A stretch of DNA of 64,000 bases from CAVYXK01 sp963708245. Its GTDB lineage: Bacteria > Pseudomonadota > Alphaproteobacteria > Acetobacterales > Acetobacteraceae. The stretch covers positions 124,001-188,000 of the forward strand of contig OY970201.1 of the NCBI GenBank assembly GCA_963708245.1, written 5' to 3'. Below the pieces are notes generated by a model. That model had not been told where the DNA came from and did no database searches. It saw nothing but the letters and a program-made list of their open reading frames with translations. Both the position numbers and the translations under genes were made by a program. Of the stretch, positions 35,177 through 42,642 are shown piece after piece (within the stretch, counting starts at the first letter, position 1; each line of letters starts with the position of its first letter).

Positions 35177-35286
35177 CCAGTCCTCCGAATCGATGCTCGG
35201 GGGAGAGAGAATCACAGGCAATTCAATGGCTTCAAGGGTGACCCGCTAAGCAATTCTAAAAACTCAATTTGTTCCCGGACGGACAC

Positions 35287-35824
35287 TCAGGAGAATTATG
35301 TGTAACTTCAGAGGAGCTGTCGCGAGAAAAGTGAGGGATATCGACTGTTGAGAACAATTATCACATGATAGCTTCGTATTGGCGGCATCACGTTTTGATA
35401 TCTGGATAGATTTGATCATAATCGTGGTGTTACCGAGCCAATCGACGGGGATTTTAAAAACTAGGCCAGCCTGGAGGTCTTGCCTCTGAGAGAAAAGCGC
35501 GTTGTTTAGTCTTGGGTCTAGCTTCGATCCGATAGAGGTTATGCTCGGGACATCCATTTGCTCGCCAGTGCTCGGATCGCTGATAGTTAACTGTCCGGCC
35601 ACAGGGACAGGCGCGGTGCCAGCCGCGTTAAAGTACGCCCGAATGTAAGTTGGTCTATTCTGTAGCAGGGGCACACTTTGCTTGTCATCTTGAATCCCCT
35701 GCGTGACCTCGAGATGCAGGAGATGCGCATCCGCGGCTAGCCCGCGAGCGGTCAGACACCAGCTGGCAGCGAAAGCGAGTGTTAGGACAAGTGTGCGCCA
35801 CGTACTGCGACGGGCAAGGGTCAT
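35287..35824 (-). pseudogene. Secreted metalloprotease, N-terminal part (split by IS)
   Basis: N-terminal part of the gene continued at 32810-34320. The signal peptide MTLARRSTWRTLVLTLAFAA ends near RGLA; an upstream Met at 35863 is an alternative. The first mature domain is beta-rich (HLLHLEVTQGIQDDKQ, PTYIRAYFNAAG, GQLTISDPSTGEQ), a pattern that precedes the catalytic domain in other large secreted metalloproteases. The coding frame runs into the IS at 35286 and stops there after about 9 foreign residues. Confidence 0.8.
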
Positions 35825-35880
35825 TTTGACTTCCGTTACGATATGGACATGCATCAGGGACATCCTTATTCAGCCCCCAA

Positions 35881-37101
35881 CTAAAGGCACTCCCCCGACG
35901 GTAGCGCGGGCGCCTCAAGACTCGGCTTACCTACTGTGTGTCCGTTGACAAGCAGACCAATTACCTGGCGGTTCCACGCGTATCCGCAGTGCGCGTAGTC
36001 TGGCCGCTCCACGAAATCGAACCATGTCTCGTCATTGGATGTGATAACATCGACTAGCGTCGCCTTCGGCACATCTAATTCATTAGCAAGCAGACGATAG
36101 GTAAGGAGATCGTTCGAATCGCTAAACGCAACAACCGTAACCGCCGTTGGCGCCTCGATCAGCCCTGGTCCGCTGCGAGATGCCCGTGCTTGGCTAAGCA
36201 CATCCAGGAAGCTCTTCAATGACGAAGCTTGCGGCGGAATTGGCGCCGGACCTGAAGCAGCCGATTCAGGCGTTGACACGTTGCTGCTGGAAAGGGGGCT
36301 GGCAATGTCGAGCAGGGGAATCTGATTCGCTATAAGATAGACCATACCAACTGAAGCGAGGCGGTGCGCTAACGGCTCCTGTTGCGCCGTATTCCCGCTC
36401 GCATCAACCCAGACCGCGCGGACCGCATCGAATAGAAACTTGCTCCCAAGGCTTTCGGTTACGATGGCCAGCGGCCGATCAAGATCGGCTCCCGTCAGAT
36501 CGCACTGACGCTCAGCTCCTGGCTTGCCACCCAAAGCATAGCAGATCGCGTTCTTCATCTGCTCGCGGATGGGATCGCCGTTCGTCCCTGCGTAGACCAC
36601 GGCATCTGCAAGGCAGTCATTCATCAACCCGACCTTCAGGTCATTGTTGAAGCTCGCCCGCTTGTAGGGAAAAGAGCTGTTAGGATCCGTCCCGGGCGTA
36701 TCAGACGCAAGCTGCTTCTTGAACGGCTTCGTCAGAGGAGACCAGAGTATGAATGTGGCGTCGAATCGCCCGGCGGGCGTCTGGAACTCGTACGCGTAGC
36801 GGGCAAGCTTGCCGGGCTCGTCCGAAGTACCGGCAAACTGCGCAGAGCCTCCGAGCGCGGTTGTCACGCGAGTCACGCGATCAGTGAGCCAGCGGTCGTC
36901 GTGACTGCACATGCCGTGCGTCCATACCACGTGGAGCGTTTTGCCTTGGCTGGACGCCCAAGCAACCAACTGCCTGATCCCATCGAATGAGGCATCTTGC
37001 CCGCCCGGTTCCTGCGCGATGACCGGCCTGTCATACGGCATCGAGCAAGCCCCGAGGCCCAAACAAATCAGCAAAAACGTTCCGAAAGCTAGTCGCCGCA
37101 C
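35881..37101 (-). CDS. Lipoprotein with alpha/beta-hydrolase-like features
   Basis: A 406-residue lipoprotein. Type II signal MRRLAFGTFLLICLGLGACS with Cys19 as the lipid site. The body resembles an alpha/beta hydrolase: HVVWTHGMCSHDDRW (oxyanion-type His-Gly), a later nucleophile-like TESLGSKFLFDAV (Ser in G/T-E-S-L-G), the Asp of VVAFSDSNDLLTYRL and His in LVNGHTVGKP. This is a plausible Ser-Asp-His triad, but the nucleophile elbow lacks the first Gly. Lipase or esterase activity at the envelope is possible. The AT-rich upstream region 37102-37311 has no gene and probably holds the promoter. Confidence 0.7.
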   Translation of the reverse strand: MRRLAFGTFLLICLGLGACSMPYDRPVIAQEPGGQDASFDGIRQLVAWASSQGKTLHVVWTHGMCSHDDRWLTDRVTRVTTALGGSAQFAGTSDEPGKLARYAYEFQTPAGRFDATFILWSPLTKPFKKQLASDTPGTDPNSSFPYKRASFNNDLKVGLMNDCLADAVVYAGTNGDPIREQMKNAICYALGGKPGAERQCDLTGADLDRPLAIVTESLGSKFLFDAVRAVWVDASGNTAQQEPLAHRLASVGMVYLIANQIPLLDIASPLSSSNVSTPESAASGPAPIPPQASSLKSFLDVLSQARASRSGPGLIEAPTAVTVVAFSDSNDLLTYRLLANELDVPKATLVDVITSNDETWFDFVERPDYAHCGYAWNRQVIGLLVNGHTVGKPSLEAPALPSGECL

Positions 37102-37311
37102 AAACCGGGGCCCATTTTTCGCTAGTTCATCATTCCACGTCCCAGCATACCACCGTATGGGTTGTCAACGATCAAATTAAAGATTCGATTTAATCAAGCT
37201 TACAATGTTGTTATATTTCCGGCTCGTACGTCGCCGCCGCCCGGTCTTCTGGCCCTGAACGCAGGAGTGCGGGCGCGGGGAACAGAAGGACCGGCGTCCA
37301 CGTCTTATCGC

Positions 37312-37734
37312 CTACAAATCATGCTCGGCGTAGGAAATGCGATCACGATCCTCCGCAGTCCAAGCAAAGTTCAGCGTCTGGTTCCGGCCTGGCTGGCCCC
37401 TTAGGCTGCCCCAGTACCCGCTCGGGTAGGCACCGTGCGCCAATGGGCCATCGACCACCACGACCACATGCCCATGCGGATCCGGATGCGCCTGCTCGGA
37501 TCCCTTCAGTCCCACCATGACGAATTTACCCGCCTGCGCGCCTGCTTTTGCGGCAACCCCGTCGGCTATGACCGTCCAGCCCTGCCCCGTCCGGAGCGTA
37601 TCGACGATCTGATCAGCGAGCCCTTGAATAGGTACGCCTAACTTGTCGGCAACGGCGCGCGCAAATCCACTGCAATCGTTTTTGTGAGCCTCAAAACAGG
37701 CTTCATACGCGTCTCCGACGCGATCCACTCCCAC
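37312..37734 (-). CDS. Tae1/Tse1-family peptidoglycan amidase (type VI effector-like)
   Basis: Predicted D-glutamyl-meso-diaminopimelate endopeptidase that cuts cell-wall peptide stems. The 140-residue protein resembles Pseudomonas Tse1 along its length: NDCSGFARAVADKLGVP (catalytic Cys21), VDTLRTGQGWTVIADG, AGKFVMVGLKG, GHVVVVVDGPLAHGAYPSGYW (catalytic His89) and TAEDRDRISYAEHDL at the end. There is no signal peptide, as for Tse1, which is injected by type VI secretion. The start is a GTG at 37734 with GGGGAGGAG upstream; a TAG lies in frame just before. No Tai1-like immunity gene or secretion genes are seen. The match is from memory of the family and deserves a profile search. Confidence 0.8.
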   Translation of the reverse strand: MGVDRVGDAYEACFEAHKNDCSGFARAVADKLGVPIQGLADQIVDTLRTGQGWTVIADGVAAKAGAQAGKFVMVGLKGSEQAHPDPHGHVVVVVDGPLAHGAYPSGYWGSLRGQPGRNQTLNFAWTAEDRDRISYAEHDL

Positions 37735-37927
37735 AAACTCCTCCCCGCCCTAATGCCAGGCTTCCTGCCCAACATCGGTTCGGAGTTCGTGGGCGCGCTA
37801 ATGCGCCGGTGGCTATGTCAAACCCGGTACGGGCCGCTTTCGATGGCGGGCCGTTCTTGCTGCGCGTACACGTACAACGCCAAGACTTATATAGCAACAA
37901 CAAAATTATGCGGCTGCCGGACTCGAG

Positions 37928-39028
37928 TCACGCCCAGCCTGAACCAAAGCCTAGCCCCGAGTTCCCCACACAGCCCGGCAATAATTCCAGCGCGAGAGAA
38001 TCGACAAAATATTGCGCAATCGTTTGGGACTGGCAAGTGTTTTTGGATGGGTGGATTCTTCTTGGATGCCGGATCAGGAGTACAGCCCGGCCCGAGTGAA
38101 GGCGGAACGGCCACCCCGGAGCGGCCGCTGCACGGATGCTTACAGCCGGCCCTCCAACCCCGCGGGCCTGCTGCAGCACCTGCTGCAACGCCGTCAGCGT
38201 GTATGGTTTCGGCAGAAAAGGCAGCCTTGCGGCCGCCAGCCGCCCCCTCATCCCCTCGCCGAACCCGCTGGTCAGCACGATCGGCAGCCGCAGCTTCCGC
38301 CGCTCGATCTCTCGGGCGAGGTCGAACCCGCTGCCACCCGCGGACAGCAGCACATCGGCGAAGATCAGATCGACCGCCTCGCCAGCGGACAGTACCCCGA
38401 CCGCCGCGGGCACCGTGGAGACGCGCACGCCGCGATGGCCGACCCGCTCCAGCATGTCGGTGACGAGTGCGGCCATTTCATCGTCGTCTTCGACGACCAG
38501 AACGCTGAGATGTTCCAACGCACCCTGTGAACGAATCGCGCCGGGCAGCAAAATCGAAACGCTGCTGCTCCCTTCGCCTGCCCGACTCTCGACCTGTGCC
38601 GTTTCGCCCGACTGGCGGGCGAGTGCCTGCAGGCGCCGGGTCAGATCGCCGCCGCGCCACGCAGCCTCCTCGATGCGCTTGATCAGCCGGGCGCGCCGTT
38701 CCGGCTGATCGGTGCGCGCCAGAAGCTCCAGGCCGCTGGTAATCACCGCCAGCACGTTGTTGAAATCGTGCGCGATACTGCAGGCGACCTGACCAATCGC
38801 ATCCGGCTCCTGCAATTCGACCCATTGCGCTTGCGTCACCGCACCGGCGGCCTCGACGCGCCGGCTCAGTTCCTGGTTCGTCCGGGCCAAGGCATCGCGT
38901 TCTTCGACCAGGGACCGAATTCGCTTTTCGGCGGCCTGGACGGCAAGGCGGGACCGCTCGAGCTCTCGCTGCAGCCGCTCGCAACGGGCCACCAAATCGC
39001 CTCCGTTGGATTTTCCCGCGGTCATCAT
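37928..39028 (-). CDS. Hybrid sensor histidine kinase lacking its ATPase domain
   Basis: Cytoplasmic signalling protein with coiled coil, HisKA phosphoacceptor helix, truncated ATP domain and receiver. The start at 39028 has GGGGAG upstream. The His is in ACSIAHDFNNVLAVITSGLELLART. After LTRRLQALARQSGE there is an abrupt jump to GSSSVSILLPG, the last strand of a HATPase domain, so the N, G1 and F boxes are missing, about 100-130 residues. A complete-looking receiver follows (LSVLVVEDDDEMAALVTDML, FADVLL, LTSGFGEG, LPKPYTL). The last 70 residues look foreign, as if the 3' end were replaced. It sits at the island edge. Kinase activity is unlikely. Confidence 0.75.
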   Translation of the reverse strand: MMTAGKSNGGDLVARCERLQRELERSRLAVQAAEKRIRSLVEERDALARTNQELSRRVEAAGAVTQAQWVELQEPDAIGQVACSIAHDFNNVLAVITSGLELLARTDQPERRARLIKRIEEAAWRGGDLTRRLQALARQSGETAQVESRAGEGSSSVSILLPGAIRSQGALEHLSVLVVEDDDEMAALVTDMLERVGHRGVRVSTVPAAVGVLSAGEAVDLIFADVLLSAGGSGFDLAREIERRKLRLPIVLTSGFGEGMRGRLAAARLPFLPKPYTLTALQQVLQQARGVGGPAVSIRAAAAPGWPFRLHSGRAVLLIRHPRRIHPSKNTCQSQTIAQYFVDSLALELLPGCVGNSGLGFGSGWA

Positions 39029-39184
39029 GTGCCGCTCCCCGGCGCCGAACGTGAGCACCGTCACATCGGGGAGCAAGCGTTTTGTGTGCCCGGACCGGCG
39101 CCCAACACGCTCTCGTGAAAGCCCCCCGGCAGCCGCGGTGCACGCGGCACGACAGGGTTAGTCACCGAAATGCGAGGTCAGCGC

Positions 39185-40678
39185 TCAGGATCTGCTGCTC
39201 GCCGCGCCTCCGATGCGCGGCACAGTTCGCGCGGCGGCGGGCTTGATCCGCTGGCCCGAGAGTTCCGCCCCCGCGGAGCGGTCCAGCCGAGCGGAGATAG
39301 CGGGGGCGAAGAACGAGAGCGCCGCCACCACAAGGAACGCGATCGAGAAATCCTCGGGCATCGGCCGCGCGTGCCCGGTCAGCACCACCGAACCGGCCAG
39401 CGCCGCCGCCGAGACCGCGATACCGAGCGACAACGCCATCTGCTGGAACGTGGTGTAGAAGCTGGTGGCGGCGCTGACCTCCGGCCGGGGCACGTCGGCA
39501 TAGGCGATCGTGTTGTACGCCATGAACATCAGCGACTGGAAGAAACCGAAGGACAGCAGCAGGGCATAGATAGCCACCACCGGCCAGCCCGGCCGCAGCG
39601 CGGCGCAGGATGCCAGTAGCGCCGTGGCCAGCAGGCCGATCCATATCATCACGTTGCGAAATCCGAGCCGGCGCAGAATCCGCGGCGCCACCAGCCGCAT
39701 CAGAAGCGAGCCGGCCGAGCTGGTGAAGGTGATCAGCCCGCTCTGCGCGGCCGTATAGCCGAAGCCGAGCTGCAGCATCATCGGCAGCAGGAACGGCGTC
39801 GCCCCGGCACCAATTCTCGAAAACGAACCGGACACGACCGAGAAGCTGAAGGTCGGGATCCGCATCAATCGAAAATCGAGGATCGGGTGCGAGGTCCGTC
39901 GTGCATGCCACCAGTAGAGGGCCGCGGCCATGATCCCGCCGGCCACCAGCCCGCTGGTTGCGCGAACCGAGCCGGCGCCGCGGCTCGCCATCTCGATCCC
40001 GAACATCAGGCAGGCAAGCGCGGTGCCCGACAGCGCCAGGCCGAGCACGTCGAAATGCGTCTTCGTCGGCTCCCGCATCTCGCTGATGAAAAGCGTCACC
40101 AGCACGATGCCAAGCAGTCCGATGGGCACGTTGATGAAGAAGATCCATCGCCACGAGAAATAGGTCACGATGAAGCCGCCGAGCGGCGGCCCCAGGATCG
40201 GGCCGATGGTGGCCGGGATCATCAGCCAGGCCATCGCAGTGACCAGCTCGGATTTCGAGCAGGCACGGATCAGCACCAGCCGCCCGACCGGCGACATCAG
40301 CGCGCCGCCCACGCCTTGCAGCATACGCGCAGCAACGAGGAACGAGAGACTCTGCGACAGCCCGCAAAGGATTGATCCCGTCGTGAATAATGCGATCGCG
40401 GCCCGGAACACGGTCCGTGAGCCTAAACGGTCAGCGAGCTTCCCGCTGGCGGGGATGAACATGGCGAGCGTCAGCAGATAGGAGGTGAGTGCCACGTTCA
40501 TATGCAGCGGCGCGACGCGGAAGCTCTGCGCCATGGTCGGCAACGCGGTCGCCAGCACGGTGCCGTCGAGCTGCTCCATGAACATCGCGCTGGCGACGAT
40601 CAACGCGGTGGTGCGCATATCGGCGCGCGACGCCACTGCCGCCGGCGCGGCGGCGACTCCTGGACAAGCCTCGACCAT
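39185..40678 (-). CDS. MFS transporter, DHA2 family drug exporter (14 TM)
   Basis: Proton-coupled exporter with 14 predicted helices, about 497 residues. DHA2 marks: LDGTVLATALPTMAQSF in helix 1, GKLADRLGSRTVFRAAIALFT (motif A loop) and RMLQGVGGALMSPVGRLVL, WRWIFFINVPIGLLGI in helix 6. Start options: ATG at 40678, GTG at 40687 or ATG at 40618. No adaptor (EmrA) or regulator is directly attached, but a response regulator gene follows on the same strand upstream at 40815-41222. Confidence 0.9.
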   Translation of the reverse strand: MVEACPGVAAAPAAVASRADMRTTALIVASAMFMEQLDGTVLATALPTMAQSFRVAPLHMNVALTSYLLTLAMFIPASGKLADRLGSRTVFRAAIALFTTGSILCGLSQSLSFLVAARMLQGVGGALMSPVGRLVLIRACSKSELVTAMAWLMIPATIGPILGPPLGGFIVTYFSWRWIFFINVPIGLLGIVLVTLFISEMREPTKTHFDVLGLALSGTALACLMFGIEMASRGAGSVRATSGLVAGGIMAAALYWWHARRTSHPILDFRLMRIPTFSFSVVSGSFSRIGAGATPFLLPMMLQLGFGYTAAQSGLITFTSSAGSLLMRLVAPRILRRLGFRNVMIWIGLLATALLASCAALRPGWPVVAIYALLLSFGFFQSLMFMAYNTIAYADVPRPEVSAATSFYTTFQQMALSLGIAVSAAALAGSVVLTGHARPMPEDFSIAFLVVAALSFFAPAISARLDRSAGAELSGQRIKPAAARTVPRIGGAASSRS

Positions 40679-40814
40679 AGTTGGCACAATCGACCCGTTC
40701 GCCTGTGCGGGAAAGGCACCCGCACCGCATGGCGGTGTCCCGAAGCGCGCAAGCGAATCGCCCCGCCTTTGCCGCAGACATCGGAAAGGCGTGCTAAGCC
40801 GGCTTCGGGGCCGC

Positions 40815-41222
40815 TCAGCCTCGCCGGGCCAAGGCTTCCACCCGGCGGACCACCTCCTCCGGCTGGTACGGTTTCAGGATTAGAGGGTTGTTGCTGACTT
40901 CCACGGCCTGCTGCGCAGAGGAGGCGTATCCGGACGCAATCAGGACGCGGATCTCGGGCCGGCGATCGCGGATCCAGGACGCCAAGCCAATTCCATCCAC
41001 GTGCCCCGGCATACGCACGTCCGTCAGGACCACATCGACCGAGTTGGCGTCCAGCAACGACACGGCCTCGTCCGCAGTGGCCGCCTCTATCACGTGATAC
41101 CCCTTCAATGAAAGAAACCTCGACATCATTTCGCGCACCAATTCATCGTCGTCGACCACAAGAATGGTCCGCGGCGACCGCGCGCGATCTTGGACCCCCG
41201 CCAGCGCAAATGACGTAGGCAT
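40815..41222 (-). CDS. Single-domain response regulator
   Basis: A 135-residue receiver-only protein (CheY/FixJ-like). Acidic pocket in TILVVDDDELVREMMSRFL, phosphorylatable Asp in VDVVLTDVRMPGHVDG, Thr/Ser region RVLIASGYAS and Lys in PLILKPYQPEEVVRR. The start at 41222 (MPTSFALAG) has GGAGAAGG upstream; the reading further upstream to 41336 lacks a site. No output domain, so it signals through a partner. The hybrid kinase gene at 37928 lies beyond the MFS gene, on the same strand, but is broken. Confidence 0.85.
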   Translation of the reverse strand: MPTSFALAGVQDRARSPRTILVVDDDELVREMMSRFLSLKGYHVIEAATADEAVSLLDANSVDVVLTDVRMPGHVDGIGLASWIRDRRPEIRVLIASGYASSAQQAVEVSNNPLILKPYQPEEVVRRVEALARRG

Positions 41223-41502
41223 GGCACTTACCTTCTCCGGCCCCGAATGCGGCGACTTGCCGCCATGCTTATGACGCTCCGCTGCCTCGGCTGGTTCACT
41301 ACGCTCGACAGACCGTGAACGTTTGTTCACACGCAACTGTGGCTCGCAGCTCCACGGTAAAAACCGGAGCTCCCTGACATGATCTCGAAACCGCTATTCG
41401 GATCCGCTGCGGCACAGCCTGTGCCGGAGGATATTGCCTGTCACCGCCTTAACTTTGCCGTGATGCGGCGCCATATAATCCCTAGCCTTGGAGCGTCTCG
41501 TT

Positions 41503-41838
41503 ATGGCCCAGTTGCAGCGTTTCGCGCCTCGCTCGGTCCTCGTTGTGGTAGCGGCCGGCTTGTTCGCGCTATTTCTGGCGGCGCCCAAGCCTGCGGAAGC
41601 CGGAGGCGGCGGGGGCGGTGGTTGGGGTGGCGGTGGTGGTTGGGGCGGCTGGCACGGCGGCGGTGGCTGGGGATGGCGTGGCGGCTGTTGCTGGGGCGGA
41701 GGTGTGTTCATTGGGATAGCGCCGCCAGTCTATTATCCACCTCCGGTCTATTATCCGCCGCCGCCGGTCTATTACGCACCGCCACCGGGATATTACGCTC
41801 CGCCGGCCAACTATCCGGCGCCCTACCAGCCGCACTGA
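41503..41838 (+). CDS. Glycine-rich and Tyr/Pro-rich small exported protein
   Basis: A 111-residue protein. The signal sequence SVLVVVAAGLFALFLAAPKPAEA is followed by a Gly/Trp-rich block (GGGWGGWHGGGGWGWRGG), a CC pair and a Tyr/Pro-rich tail of PPVYYPPP-type repeats. Such proteins occur in alphaproteobacteria as low-complexity envelope proteins; no function is known. ATG at 41503; a TTG at 41488 is an alternative. Its composition makes the coding call dependent on the signal peptide. Confidence 0.65.
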   Translation: MAQLQRFAPRSVLVVVAAGLFALFLAAPKPAEAGGGGGGGWGGGGGWGGWHGGGGWGWRGGCCWGGGVFIGIAPPVYYPPPVYYPPPPVYYAPPPGYYAPPANYPAPYQPH

Positions 41839-41862
41839 CCTCACGCGCGCAGCGCGCTCGCT

Positions 41863-42642
41863 TTATGCGGGCGCGCCGGATGCCACGCAGGTGAATGCGA
41901 AGAGCGACGGCGCCTCGGCATCAGCCGAGGCGCCGCGCGCAATCAGTCTGTGCTCGCGTATTTGAAAGTCTGCTGTTTGGAGAGCGAGGTCTTTCGTCGC
42001 GTTCGGCAGGACGATGCTGTAGTACCTCGGATTCGAGGGGGCTTGGTTCGCGGCGGTCGTCGTGGACGCGCTACCAGCGGGTGGCGTTCTAACCACTGGC
42101 GGGGCGCCGTTATTGCCGGCGCTCGGCTCGAACTTCAACTGGTCGAATGGTACCGCGACCAGTTTGCCGCCCATTCCGAGGACACTGCCGGTTGAGATCA
42201 CCGCCTGAGTGATCTTGCCGCTGTCATCCGTGAGCAAATCGTCGACGGTCCCGATACTGTCGCCATTGTTGTTGTAGACAGTTGCTCCCACGAGTTTGCT
42301 GGTTCGCCACTCGTCGTTATATTTCTGTAGCGACCCGGATGGTCCCTTTGTGTTGGTTGCCATAGCGGCGTTCGGCGCAGCCTCGTTTGCGGGCGCGGGC
42401 ATAGTGGTTGCCGGCGCGTTCGGCGGCGGCGCGGCGCCATTGTCTGGCGTGTTCGCATTGTTTGCCATGGCCGCGTTGTTTGTCGTGTTGTCATTGGGCG
42501 CCACCTTTACGCCGGGTGCTGGCGCTACGTTAGCCTGAGTGTTGCCCGACGGCGTCATCGTGCTGCGCTGCTGCGCAAGAGCCGGCGCGGCCCCAAGGGC
42601 GGCGGCAACGAGCGCAAGACCGAGTGACCGTGATCCTCGCAT
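41863..42642 (-). CDS. PRC-barrel domain exported protein
   Basis: A 259-residue protein. Signal peptide MRGSRSLGLALVAAALGAAPALA. A long linker rich in Asn, Ala, Pro and Thr (NTTNNAAMANNANTPDNGAA) leads to a PRC-barrel-like domain: TSKLVGATVYNNNGDSIGTVDDLLTDDSGKITQAVISTGSVLGMGGKLVAVPFDQL. A weakly structured tail follows. Such exported PRC-barrel proteins are common in rhizobia and Acetobacteraceae; their roles are unclear. It overlaps the last 88 bases of hemY on the same strand in another frame. Lies tail to tail with the glycine-rich gene. Confidence 0.82.
   Translation of the reverse strand: MRGSRSLGLALVAAALGAAPALAQQRSTMTPSGNTQANVAPAPGVKVAPNDNTTNNAAMANNANTPDNGAAPPPNAPATTMPAPANEAAPNAAMATNTKGPSGSLQKYNDEWRTSKLVGATVYNNNGDSIGTVDDLLTDDSGKITQAVISTGSVLGMGGKLVAVPFDQLKFEPSAGNNGAPPVVRTPPAGSASTTTAANQAPSNPRYYSIVLPNATKDLALQTADFQIREHRLIARGASADAEAPSLFAFTCVASGAPA

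Larger units (their letters stand above)
34321..35286 (-). mobile_element. IS5-family insertion sequence (966 bp)
   Basis: Complete IS. Ends are inverted repeats of 17 bases with 15 matches: GAGTCTGTCCGGGAACA at 34321 and GTGTCCGTCCGGGAACA read inward from 35286. It is flanked by a TCA target duplication (34318-34320 and 35287-35289). The three-base TNA-type duplication suits the IS1031 group of IS5. The two transposase frames overlap through a slippery AAAAAGGGGGG at 34793-34803. It interrupts a metalloprotease gene exactly, with the host frame restored on removal of the element and one TCA. Confidence 0.88.

Noticed and set aside
37102..37311. Sigma-70 promoter for the hydrolase-like lipoprotein
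   Set aside because: A TTGACA is present on the minus strand, but no -10 element is at the normal spacing.
30503..37927. Prophage
   Set aside because: No capsid, tail, terminase, portal or integrase gene is present; the genes are enzymes and lipoproteins.
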